From NCBI GenBank assembly GCA_002917775.1, contig KZ627155.1, forward strand, positions 1 to 64,000: a stretch of 64,000 bases of DNA, written 5' to 3'. The notes under the pieces were generated by a model. It was not told the DNA's origin and made no database searches. It saw only the letters and a program-made list of their open reading frames with translations. Below, piece after piece: positions 55,106-64,000 of this stretch (the stretch's first letter is position 1; each line of letters starts with the position of its first letter). The stretch is from Glaciozyma antarctica PI12. Lineage: Eukaryota; Basidiomycota; Microbotryomycetes; Kriegeriales; Camptobasidiaceae. A program made the position numbers and the translations under genes.

Positions 55106-57683
55106 ATGGCTTCACCCACCCTCGACACGGCACCGCCCACACTGCCCAACAGTCCGCCCTCGCCCGCTTCCTTCTCTGATTCCGGGAGCGACACCAAGGC
55201 CAGTACGCCCGATTCGTGGAGCATCGACGACAAAGCAGAAGTCGCTCCTCTCGCCAATCGAAGCAGCGCAGAGGCCAAGTCCCCTCTCACGAACTTCTTC
55301 GCTCGCCTCTTCGGGTTGCGCAAGAGGGAGCCGCTCGACGACCTTGATGCGGTGAGTCGAGCTTCGCGTTTCCCTTAAGCAATCAAACTGACTACGGCTT
55401 GCTTAGGTCGCTACCCAGCCTTCCGTTTACGAGACCGAACAGGCGCCGCACTACCAGCCTCGGGCTGATTGGGAGGTAACTGCGAAGGGCCCTATCTTTT
55501 TCGGACTCCGGAGCTGATTTGCGGGCAGAACATCGACGCGTTCGATACTTCCTTTCGCTGGAGCTGGCGTGATGAAGCAGCTGCTGTGCGAGCAGTGGAT
55601 CTCAAGATTATGGTGCGTTCTCACTCTCGTCACAAGATCCTTTCTGACTTGGTTGATTCTCCAGTCCTGGGTGCTCGTCATGGTAGGATTGCTCCCCCGT
55701 TCCGTGTGCGTGAATGAGCTGATAGTCTGTTCCCTCAGTTTCTCGCCCTCGACATTGATCGCTACAACCTCGCCAACGCAACGGCCGACAACGTCCGTTC
55801 TCTACTCGAGTTCGGCAGCGAGATCAGCTGATCTCCCCATTCCAGTTCCTCAAAGATCTCAATCTCACTCAGGCTGACTACAACCTTGGCAACACCCTTT
55901 CTAAGCTCGGCTTCCTCCTCGCCGAGCTTCCCTCTCAACTCATCTCGAAGGTACGTCCTGCCCTTCGCATCTTCCGCCGTTGCTGATGAGGAGCCCCCAC
56001 AGCGTCTCGGGCCAGACAGGTGGATCCCCATTCAAATCGTCATCTTCTCCGTCATTTCCGCGTCGCAGTTTTGGCTCAGCGGACGCTCTTCGTTCCTCGC
56101 AACTCGCTTCCTCATCGCCGCTTTCCAGGGTGGTGCGTCCAAGCTTGTCGTTTTCTTTGGAAGCCGCTGAATCTCGGTCGCAGGGTTCATCCCAGACTGC
56201 ATTTTATTCATCAGCTACTTCTACACGAAGCGAGAGCTTCCCATTCGCCTCGCATTCTTCTACACGAGTCCGCCGATTTCGAGGTTGGTCGCATTTTGTG
56301 TTATTGACTGATTCTCCGCCACAGTCAACTACTTCGCTGCGATGCTCACTGGCTTCATGGCAGTTGGCCTCCTTCAAATGCGAGGTGTTCTCGGATACGC
56401 TGGCTGGAGGTGGATGCTGCTTATCGAAGGACTCCTCACTCGTTCGTTCGCTCCGTCCGACTCAGCCTGGTGACTTTGCTCACGCTCTCTGCGCAGTTGT
56501 TGTCGGTATCGCAAGCTTCTGGATTATGCCTACTGCGCCAGCGAAGACCAAGACGTCGTTCAGGCCCGAGGGATACCTCACCGACCACCAGGCGAAGATT
56601 ATTGTCAATCGGAGCTTGCGAGACGATCCTGCAAAGGGAGGAATGGTGAGCTCGTTTATTATCCTTCTTCGTATTGCAGCTTGCTGATATGTAAGGCACT
56701 TTTGCAGCACAACCGGCAAGCCTTGACTCTCAAAATGATTCGCAAGTCCCTGGGTGATTGGGACCTGGTGAGCTCGCTCGCTTCTCCTTTCGCAACGCAC
56801 TGACAACAAATCACAGTACCCACTCTACCTCATCGGATTGACCTTTGGAATCGCCACCGTCCCTGTCGGCAATTACCTTCAAATATCTTTCCGAACCCTG
56901 GGGTTCTCCGTCGTTCGAGCGAACCTACTCTCGGTCCCCAACACTGCAGTCTCCATAATTCTAGTTCGTGAATTCCCTTCCTACCTTCTCCACAAGCTTA
57001 CTCCATCGCAGGTGATCGTCATCACTCTCGTCTCCGAAGCAGTCGACAATCGCGCTTTCGTCTGCATGGCCGAAAACCTCTGGCTCCTCCCGTGCTTCAT
57101 CGCTCTCCTCACGCTCGAGACGATCGGCGCCTGGCAGTACTTTGCGATTGCTACCGTACGTCTCTCTCTCCTGCCCGACGCCATTTGACTGAATCTCCTT
57201 TCGCACAGGTCCTCCTCGGATTCCCCTACGTGCACGCGATCCAAGTCGCCTGGTGCTCTCGAAACTCCGGCAGCGTGCGCACGAGGACTGTCTCCGCTTC
57301 GCTCTACAACATGGCCGTCCAAACTTCCGCCATCATCGGGTCAAATGGTTCGTTCTCCTCGCGGCAATCCCCAGCCCGCGTCCTGATTCCTTTCGCGCAG
57401 TGTATCAAGCCTCAGACGCTCCTCGCTATTTTAAAGCCAACAAAGCTCTCGTCTGCATAATTCTCTTCAATCTCCTCAGTACGTTCCTCTCCCTTCGCAC
57501 GACCTTCGCTAATCATTCCTTGCAGTCGTCTACCCCGGCACATGGCTCTTCTACCGCCATCGTAACGCCAGTAAATCAAAAGTGTGGGACGCGATGAGTT
57601 CGGAGCAGAAGTCGACGTATTTGGCGGAGACGAGGGAGCTGGATTTGGGCTGCAAGAGCCTTGACTTTCAGTTTGCGTTGTAG
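55106..57683 (+). CDS. MFS anion:cation symporter (allantoate/nicotinate permease type)
   Basis: This is a plasma-membrane major facilitator of the ACS family (Dal5/Tna1 type), which imports organic anions with protons. The start [20 protein letters not shown] opens a 130-residue cytosolic leader. TM1 to loop 2-3 reads [20 protein letters not shown], then [40 protein letters not shown] and [15 protein letters not shown]. Later come [40 protein letters not shown] and the central loop [20 protein letters not shown]. The second half has [20 protein letters not shown] and ends KSLDFQFAL at 57683. The YNLxNA and DxxxxNLTxxDYN segments are hallmarks of the family. Twelve membrane segments fit. About thirteen introns, 560 residues. 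The next gene downstream is a Zn2Cys6 protein, a common permease-regulator arrangement. Confidence 0.88.
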
Positions 57684-58112
57684 ACTCGTTCGTGCACTGT
57701 ATTGAGATCGCGTATTTAGAACTGTGGGTTGTTTTACGCCTGCGCGGAGAACTGGATCGCAGGAGCCAAATCGGAGTGGGGAGAAGAGAGGCGAGTTGGG
57801 GAAGGGAGACGCACTTCGCTCGCTCGACCTCGCTTGGCTGATTTCGCAGCCGCAAAGACGGGAGCTTGTCGCTCCACTTCCACTCTTTCTTATACTACGT
57901 AGCAGGTAGTATCGGGCACTGTACCGAAAGCGAAAGAACGTCCGAATTTCTTCCACTCCAGCCAACTCCAGCGCGCGCGCTTCGACCCGGCTCTCTTCCG
58001 CTCTCTCCTCTCCGGCTTGGATCCGACGACTCCGACAGCCAAACAACAAACTCCCCACCCGAACAACAACAACTCGCCCCTCCTCCCTCCCAGCCTTACC
58101 AACTAGGCCACG
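57684..58112. other. Spacer before Zn2Cys6 gene
   Basis: A 429 bp spacer between two plus-strand genes. No coding frame is seen. It is read as terminator of the permease and promoter of the regulator. Confidence 0.5.
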
Positions 58113-58976
58113 ATGGAGTCCTCCACCTCGAAACGTCCCTACTCCCTCTCGCCTCCTTCCTCCGTCCCAGCTCTCGACGCATACCTCCCCTCCCACCCTC
58201 TCTTCTCCCTCCCCGCCACTCAACCCGATTTCGGCTTGGAGCAAACCGAGTCTCTTGTGCGGGACTTGGCGCGTGGAGTGGAGGTTGAGGTGGGGGAGGA
58301 GGGAGGGGCGAACAAGAAGAGGAAGATCAAGAGTGCTCCGAGGACTAGTAGAGCTTGTTGTGCGTCTTTCGTTGCTCTCGTTTGATGCCGAGGAGCAGGA
58401 GCTGATGAGCGCGCAGTGGTTTGCAGGAAGCAGAAGGTTCGTTCCTGTGCGGGTTGGAGCCAGGTAAACACGAGCTGACGGCGATGGTAGATGAGGTGCG
58501 AAGGTGCTGAGGACCCGCCTTGCAAGCGCTGTCGTACCTCAGGCCACGATTGCATCTTTGAACGAAGGTCCGACTACCTCCTCAAGTACGTTCTCCCTCC
58601 CCGCTCTGTCCCCCGCTGACCCCATCGTCTCCCTTCTCTCCTCCCCTCCCCCTACTCCCCTCCCCTCTCCCCTACCTCCAACCCGCCAAACAGCCCCACC
58701 GACTCAGCCTGGCAAACCCAAATCGAATCCCGCCTCACCTCTCTCACCTCTGCCATCTCCTCGATCCTCACCACTCTCGAAGCGCGCGGGATGCCCGTCG
58801 TCCTCTCTCAGCCTCTCGATACGCGTCCTATCGTTTCGCCTTCTGATAGTGGAGCGACGGGAGGAGCGAGTGGGAGTGGAGGGATTGAGGAGGTGCAGAG
58901 GGAGAAGGGGTACGGGGACGCGGGGAACGTGTTCCTGAACGAGGGAGCCGAATGGTCGACGACATCGGAGCAGTAG
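58113..58976 (+). CDS. Short Zn2Cys6 binuclear cluster protein
   Basis: The start MESSTSKRPYSLSPPSSVPA leads to a basic patch NKKRKIKSAPRTSRAC. The zinc cluster is C-LVC-RKQK, an intron, MRCEGAEDPPCKRCRTSGHD followed by CIFERRSDYLL. Its six cysteines have standard spacing, and two introns cut the cluster itself. After one more intron comes a heptad-like segment SAWQTQIESRLTSLTSAISS, ILTTLEARG, a possible dimerisation coil. A Gly/Ser/Glu tail ends WSTTSEQ at 58976. The protein is only about 230 residues and lacks the fungal-specific middle homology domain, so it may be a stand-alone DNA binder. Alternatively the real gene continues through an unseen intron. Its 3' end faces the aldo-keto reductase gene, 64 bp away. 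Confidence 0.78.
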
Positions 58977-59040
58977 GCCTCGCACGATCTGTAAAACCAT
59001 CGCATCTCGCTTTGATTCGCATTCTACTCGCTTCGAGAAA

Positions 59041-60310
59041 TCACCAGTTGTCGAACTTGAGGTCCGTGTTCCACTCGGGCTTGACAAACCTCTGGGTCTT
59101 TCCTGCGGTCTTGTGTAGTTCGTTGAGGATCTTGAGGTCGTCGGCATCGAGCGGGACGAGGAGGAGGTTCGACTCAATGCGAGCGGGGGTAACGCTCTTG
59201 GGGAGTACGACGACATTGCGCGCGACTGCACGACCAGACTTAGCTCCCGCGATTTAAGGAAAAAGAGACGGACGAACCCTGGTAGCTGATCAAAATCGTT
59301 CCGACGCCGATGCCCCATTTCTTTGCGATGGCGATGATCTCGGGATCCTTGAGGAGGGGAGAATCGGTGGATCCGAGAGGGGAGTAGGCCTGAGGCGTGA
59401 TTCCCTGGATTTGGAGGTAGGCGACGAGATCATGCTGAGGGAGGTAAGGGTGGAGTTCGATCTGCGTGCGAAGGTTTAGCTCGAGTGAAGGGGAGCGAGA
59501 AAGAGAGCGAACCTGGTTCGTCGCGGGGATCGTCTTCGCTGTCTTTTCCTTTTCCTCCACGAATGCCTGTGAGAAGCTGCTCCGTCGTCGTCAGCAAGCC
59601 ACCCCTGCGAGAGCGAGAGCGAGAACGAAAAAGACGGACTTTGAGATTCCAATCGCGCGCACCTTGCCAGACGCGAGGACAGCTTCCATCTGCGCCCAGG
59701 TCTGTGAGACCTTCCAATCTCGAACGACGTCGCGAGTTCCGTCGGCGAGCTTGGGGAACTTGTCGTGGTTGCCGTTCGGGTTGAGCGCGACGGGCCAGTG
59801 GATGAGGTCTACGTCGAGAGGGAGTCAGTTCCAGCAGTACGACGATGGGCAGAATAGGAAAGAGAAGGGAGAGGAGAAACTTACAGAGATCGAGGTACTC
59901 GGTACCGAGCAGCTCGAGCGTCAAGTCGACGGCCTCTGCGACGCGTGAATGGTACGTGCTCCACAGCTTTCCAGTGATGAAAATCTCGCTCCTGGAGACT
60001 CCAGAGTCCCTGATCCCCTGCCCAACCTCGGCTTCGTTGCCATAGCACCAGGCCTGTTACTCCCATCAGCTTGCGTCGTCGTAAGCCGGAAGGAAGGACG
60101 CACGCCATCGATGTGGCGGTAGCCGGACTTGAGAGCGTGTGAGACGGCCTTGGTGACTTCTCCAGGAGGAGACTGCCAGGTTCCTGAGCGCAGAAACTGG
60201 TTAGCTGAAGCACGTCGACGCCAGCTCGAAAGGGACTCACCGAGGCCGACAGCGGGGATCAAGGCGCCAGAGTTGAGCTTGAAGGAGGGGACTGGGATGA
60301 AGTTGGTCAT
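59041..60310 (-). CDS. Aldo-keto reductase (GCY1/YPR1-like)
   Basis: This is a cytosolic NADPH-dependent carbonyl reductase of the AKR3-like group. The start is MTNFIPVPSFKLNSGALIPA, then VGLGTWQSPPGEVTKAVSHA. The catalytic Asp and Tyr are in LKSGYRHIDGAWCYGNEAEV, the Lys in EIFITGKLWSTYHSRVAEAV and the His in YLIHWPVALNPNGNHDKFPK. The cofactor part has IELHPYLPQHDLVAYLQIQG, YSPLGSTDSPLLKDPEIIAI and VVVLPKSVTPARIESNLLL. It ends KPEWNTDLKFDNW at 59041. The full catalytic tetrad is present. About 310 residues, five or six introns of 50-75 bp. Substrates of such enzymes range from glyceraldehyde to pentoses and galacturonate, and sequence alone does not decide. It is tail-to-tail with the Zn2Cys6 gene, next to an MFS permease. 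Confidence 0.92.
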
Positions 60311-60628
60311 GATAGGAGCTTCTGGAGGGGTATGGTTAGAGGAAGAGAGGCTGAGGAGGGCGCAAAGATGAAGCGGCGAAGCGGGCCGGACACCGTGCTG
60401 AGCACTAAGGAAGCGCCTGGCGCGCCGTGGGGGCAGCTAAGCGAGCAAAACGAGGCGCAGCCGCGCAGCCGCGCAGGTGGACCAGCGACAAGGGACGAGG
60501 GAGCAGTACTGGGGGAGGACAAGAGACGCAGCTGTTTCTCGTCGAGCTCGCGAGGCCTTCAGGAGGAGTCGACGCGCTCTTCTCCTCCTCCTCGTTCCCT
60601 CACCCGAGCACGATACGAGCACAACACG
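60311..60628. other. Divergent spacer, aldo-keto reductase / XPG-like nuclease
   Basis: A 318 bp spacer between divergent starts. It holds no coding frame of its own; a frame open from 60332 merely runs into the nuclease start in phase. Confidence 0.5.
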
Positions 60629-62337
60629 ATGGGAGTCAAGGACCTGCGCCACATCATCCTACGGCACGCACCAGCCGCCGTCCAACCGCACCCCTCCCTC
60701 TCCGCCTTCTCCCACTCGACCTTCGCCATCGACGCCAACCTCCTCACCACCAAATTCCACCACGTCCTCCCCTCTTCCTACGCCCTGCGCCGCTCCTCTC
60801 TCGCCCCCGAACTCCTCACCCACCACCGTCACGTCCGCGCATGGTACTACTTCCTCCTCGCCCTGAAGCGCGTGGACATTCGCCCTATCGTCGTCTTTGA
60901 TGGCCAGACGCGATTACCGGAGAAGGAGAAGGAGAACGCGCGGAGGAGGCAGGTGCGGGAGCAGCAGAGGGAGAGAGGAGAGGCGGAGAGGAAGCGAGGG
61001 GAGAGGCTCGGGGAGCTCAAGGGAGTTTGGGAGGAGGTGCTGGAGGAGGACCGGATGGCTGTGACGCGAGGGTTCAGGGATGGTGTGGGAGGAGTGCAGG
61101 AGCAGGTGGAGGGACGGTCGACTGCAGCTAAGGAGCTGACGGCGCACCTGTTGGCGCTGTACGAATCGTTCCAGGACGACGCGCGCAACCCCATCTACTC
61201 GAAGAACCAGGGCCTCCTCGCTGCCGACGAATCTGCGTTCTTCCAGCGCGTCCTCGATGCGCAAAACGAGGGACTCCCTGCCGCCGAGCGATCCTCCTTG
61301 GACGACCTCTCCTCCCGCTCGACTGCGCTGGGCCTCTCCCACTTCAAACGCGCTACTTCCGTCCCTCAGTACGCCTACGACGAGATTATCGTGCGTTCCC
61401 TGTCCGCCACTGCTCTGGTGCGAGCTCATCCGTTGACCACAGGAACTCGTCCAAGCTCTCGGAATCCCCCACATCCAACCCTCCCCCTCAGCACCTCACG
61501 AAGCCGAAGGTCTCTGCGCCACTCTCGTCTCTCTCGGATTCGCCGACTACGTCGTTTCAGAAGACACGGACGTCGCGGTGTACGGCGCCCCTCTCCTGCG
61601 ACAGATCACGACTCGCCGAGCTGGGAACGGGCGCGAGGACGTTGAGAACACCTTTGGGGGAGAGGGGAAGAAGCGCAACAAGGACGGGATGAACGTGCTG
61701 GATCCGGTGAAACTGAGGGAGGAACTGGGGATGGATCGTGAGATGTTTGTCGACCTGGCATTGCTGTGCGGGACAGATTTTACGGAACGGATTCCTGGGT
61801 GCGTTCCTCCCGCTCATCGCTCCCTTAGTCACACTGACACGTTTTGCGCAGAGTCGGTTACGCAACAGCTCTCAAGCTCATCCGGTCCGTTCCTCTCCAC
61901 CCCCTCGCGCACACCCACTCACCTTGCTCCCCAACTGCAGCACCCACGGCTCAATCGAGAACGTCCTCACCCAGCAAATCAAGTTCCTCCCTCCCTCTCC
62001 CTCGGAATACCTCACCACCATCATCGCCGCCCGTCTCATCTTCCTCAACCTCCCTCCTCTCCCACCCTCTTTCTCTCTCGACTCGAACCCGATGTCGTCG
62101 GACCTCGCGAGGCTGCTGAAAAAGTGGGGGATCTACGAGGCGAAAGAGGCGCCGAGGTTCTGTAGGATGGATGAGGGGCCGATGGGGGAGGTAGAGCGGA
62201 TCAGTGCTTTCCTGGAAGCAAGGGAGGCGGAAAGCGTAGAGGAAGAGGGGGAGTTTGAGGGCGTAGAGAGGATGCGAGGGGAGCGTGATGTGGAAGCAGA
62301 GGAAGCGAGGGACGCGGCGCTTGCAGAACGGGGGTAA
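60629..62337 (+). CDS. Divergent XPG/FEN1-superfamily nuclease
   Basis: XPG-family enzymes cut flap or branched DNA using two metals held by conserved acids. The start is MGVKDLRHIILRHAPAAVQP. Metal-site segments are FAIDANLLTTKFHH, RPIVVFDGQTRLPEKEKENA, the helical arch, HEAEGLCATLVSLGFADYVV followed by SEDTDVAVYGAPLL, and MFVDLALLCGTDFTERIPGV with GYATALKLI as the helix-hairpin. All acid positions of the family (D, D, E-x-E, D-x-D, D) can be matched. Between the N and I regions lies about 170 residues of Glu/Arg coiled coil. This is longer than in FEN1 and shorter than the XPG/Rad2 spacer. No C-terminal PCNA motif is evident. About 520 residues, two to three introns. It fits neither Fen1, Exo1, Rad2 nor Gen1 cleanly. 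A mitochondrial or fungal-specific paralogue is possible. Confidence 0.8.
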
Positions 62338-62371
62338 TACCATTGACAACAATACATCGAGTTCTCGGCGC

Positions 62372-64000
62372 TCAATCCAACAACTCGATGTACACGATCG
62401 CCTTCTTCCTCGGCCGCGCCGCAGCCTCCCTTTCCCGCTCCTGCACCACCTCAACCACCGGAATCGGCGTGACGTCCTTCATCCGCCTCGTCGTCGGCGG
62501 CTCCTTCCTCTTCTTCGGCGATTCCTGCGTCGGAGCATTCAACCCTTCCTCTTTCAAGCTCTCCTCTCCCTCCTCCTCAAACGCCCCTTCCCGCGCCACC
62601 TCGACCGCCCAGTTCCTCTCCTCCTCACTCTCCTCATCTTCCCCAAACGCGAAATTGACCTCCTCATCCGACGATACCGGCGCCGAGAGGCTCTTCTTCT
62701 TCTTCTTCCGCTTCGTCTTGCCGCCTTTTCGTACACCATTGATTTCCTCGTGCCGACGTATGGCCCCGCGAATGAGGTCCTGCCAGTGGACTGGAGTCTC
62801 GCAAGCTGGGCAGGTACCGAGAGTCGGTAGAAGGGGCCGGGTGGTCGCAGTGGGTTTCGCTGAAGTGGTAGAAGAAAGAAAGGGGGAGGTAAAAGTATTG
62901 GCGAGGCAGGGGAGGTGGAAAGTCGCGTCGCAGGTCGGGGTGGTGCAGAGGAGGAAGGAGAGGTGGTTCTGCGATTTTGTGCGAGGTTAGCGAGGGAGGG
63001 GTGGGGTGCGAAACGGACGTACGGAGGTAGGGATGGGGCTGGAGCAGAGGTGGCAGGTGTGGGAGGAGAGTGAGGAGAGCGAGGTCCATTTGAGCCAGTG
63101 CGGTGCGAAGAAGGCGTCTGAGGAATGAAGGTCAGCTTGCGACGAAGGCGACAGCAAGACGAGCTCACCATCGTTGACGCAGATCTTTTCCTCCGCATCA
63201 CCTCTCCCAAGCCTCACTAGCCTTCCTCCATCCACCCCTTCTTCGCACAGCACCACCACAACCCGATCAATCATCTTCCCTCTCGGCCCCCACGCGTCCT
63301 CCTCCCCCCTCCCCCTCCTCTCCTTCTCCCACTTCCTCAACCCCGCCTCAGTCCTCACCACTCCTCCCAGCCTCCTCGCCGCTTCCCACCACTCTCTCGC
63401 CTCGACAGAGAAGAGCGTGACTCGCAGTGCGAAAGACGACCACGGCGGGACGGTGAGCATAAATTGGAGGACTTGTACTTTGGTCTGAGGGCGGTTGGAG
63501 AGTGCCGTACGGGGGAATTGGGCGACGGGCTTGGAGGGGGAGAGGGTGGAGTGGAGGTGTCGAGAGAGGTGCGGGTTCTGCCAGGCCCATTCGAACTGCG
63601 TCGCGTCTGCAGTTAGCGCGTGAGGTGGGGGAGAAGTGGGAGCGCACTTGGAGAGCTTGTAGCTTCATAGGGAAACCGTGGACGATGAGCTCCATCTCCC
63701 AGGGACGACCGAACCGCGTCTTGACGGCTCCCTGCGAGCGAGAGAGAGAGAGGGTCAGCTTCCAGCTCGAACGGGAGAAGGGTTAACCGCCAGGCCTTCG
63801 TTCAATCGTACTCCAGCAGCTCCCAGTAGTCCAGTCGTTTACCCACGCCCCCCTGCCCACTCGCCCCTCAGCTCCAATGACCATCTACTCACGCCAACCA
63901 TGTCCCCGTTATGCTGCCTGATCCTCCGCGGCGGGTCAGGCGTCGAGCCAATATAGGTCGCAGAGCGCTTGGGATTCTTGCTCTTGAGGAGGTAGCAGGC
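62372..64000 (-). CDS. SLX1: SLX1 structure-specific endonuclease subunit (5' partial)
   Basis: Slx1 is the GIY-YIG catalytic subunit of the Slx1-Slx4 nuclease, which cuts branched DNA and Holliday junctions in the nucleus. The gene enters from the right edge, so only the first few codons are missing. [13 protein letters not shown] and [19 protein letters not shown] carry the family's YxLL and YIG elements and catalytic Arg. After introns, [20 protein letters not shown] and [14 protein letters not shown] carry the catalytic Glu and the Slx1-specific block. The C-terminal zinc module is CHLCSSPIP, then [16 protein letters not shown] and [20 protein letters not shown]. An acidic/basic tail ends [11 protein letters not shown] at 62372. 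It is tail-to-tail with the XPG-like nuclease, with 34 bp between stop codons. Confidence 0.92.

Overview
This window is one end of a nuclear chromosome from a fungus. It opens with about 125 bp of CCCTAA telomere repeat (TTAGGG read outward). Behind it lie gene-dense, GC-rich DNA and roughly 28 protein genes on both strands. Nearly every gene is cut by several introns of about 45-80 bp, with GTGCGT/GTACGT/GTGAGT donors and CTAAC or CTGAC branch sites close to a CAG acceptor. Codon third positions are strongly C/G. With the gene content (CPL1-type secreted protein, Zn2Cys6 regulator, BUB3, VTS1), this suggests a basidiomycete, most likely a red yeast of the Sporidiobolales (Rhodotorula/Rhodosporidium type). 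That assignment is inference, not a measured placement. No transposon, retroelement, rRNA, tRNA or CRISPR array was recognised.

Layout: 0-15 kb holds the telomere, then VTS1, an RmlD/MAT2B-type epimerase, cohesin SMC1, a small coiled-coil gene, a Myb/SANT gene, the SNARE TLG1 and EMC2. 16-30 kb holds an LSB1/PIN3-type SH3 protein, a disturbed Myb-like gene, a PHO13-type phosphatase facing a glyoxylate-reductase-type dehydrogenase, BUB3, a C2H2 factor and an ERV25-type p24 protein with a 1.35 kb intron. 30-46 kb holds a coactosin-like protein, an unknown gene, COA6, a repeat-rich LEA-like gene, a full-length ABCB transporter and dipeptidyl peptidase III. 46-64 kb holds a coiled-coil unknown, a CPL1-like secreted protein, a long disordered protein, an MFS anion permease, a short Zn2Cys6 protein, an aldo-keto reductase, a divergent XPG-family nuclease and SLX1, which runs off the right edge.

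Most genes are core cell-biology genes with no shared pathway. Three neighbourhoods may be functional: the phosphatase/dehydrogenase pair on one divergent promoter (2-phosphoglycolate/glyoxylate handling), the MFS-Zn2Cys6-aldo-keto reductase run, and the XPG-like/SLX1 tail-to-tail nuclease pair. The most unusual single locus is the LEA-like gene, which has a 33-residue (99 bp) tandem repeat and a duplicated exon-junction module. Splice sites were read by eye, so gene outer limits are given as CDS start to stop and internal exon counts are approximate.
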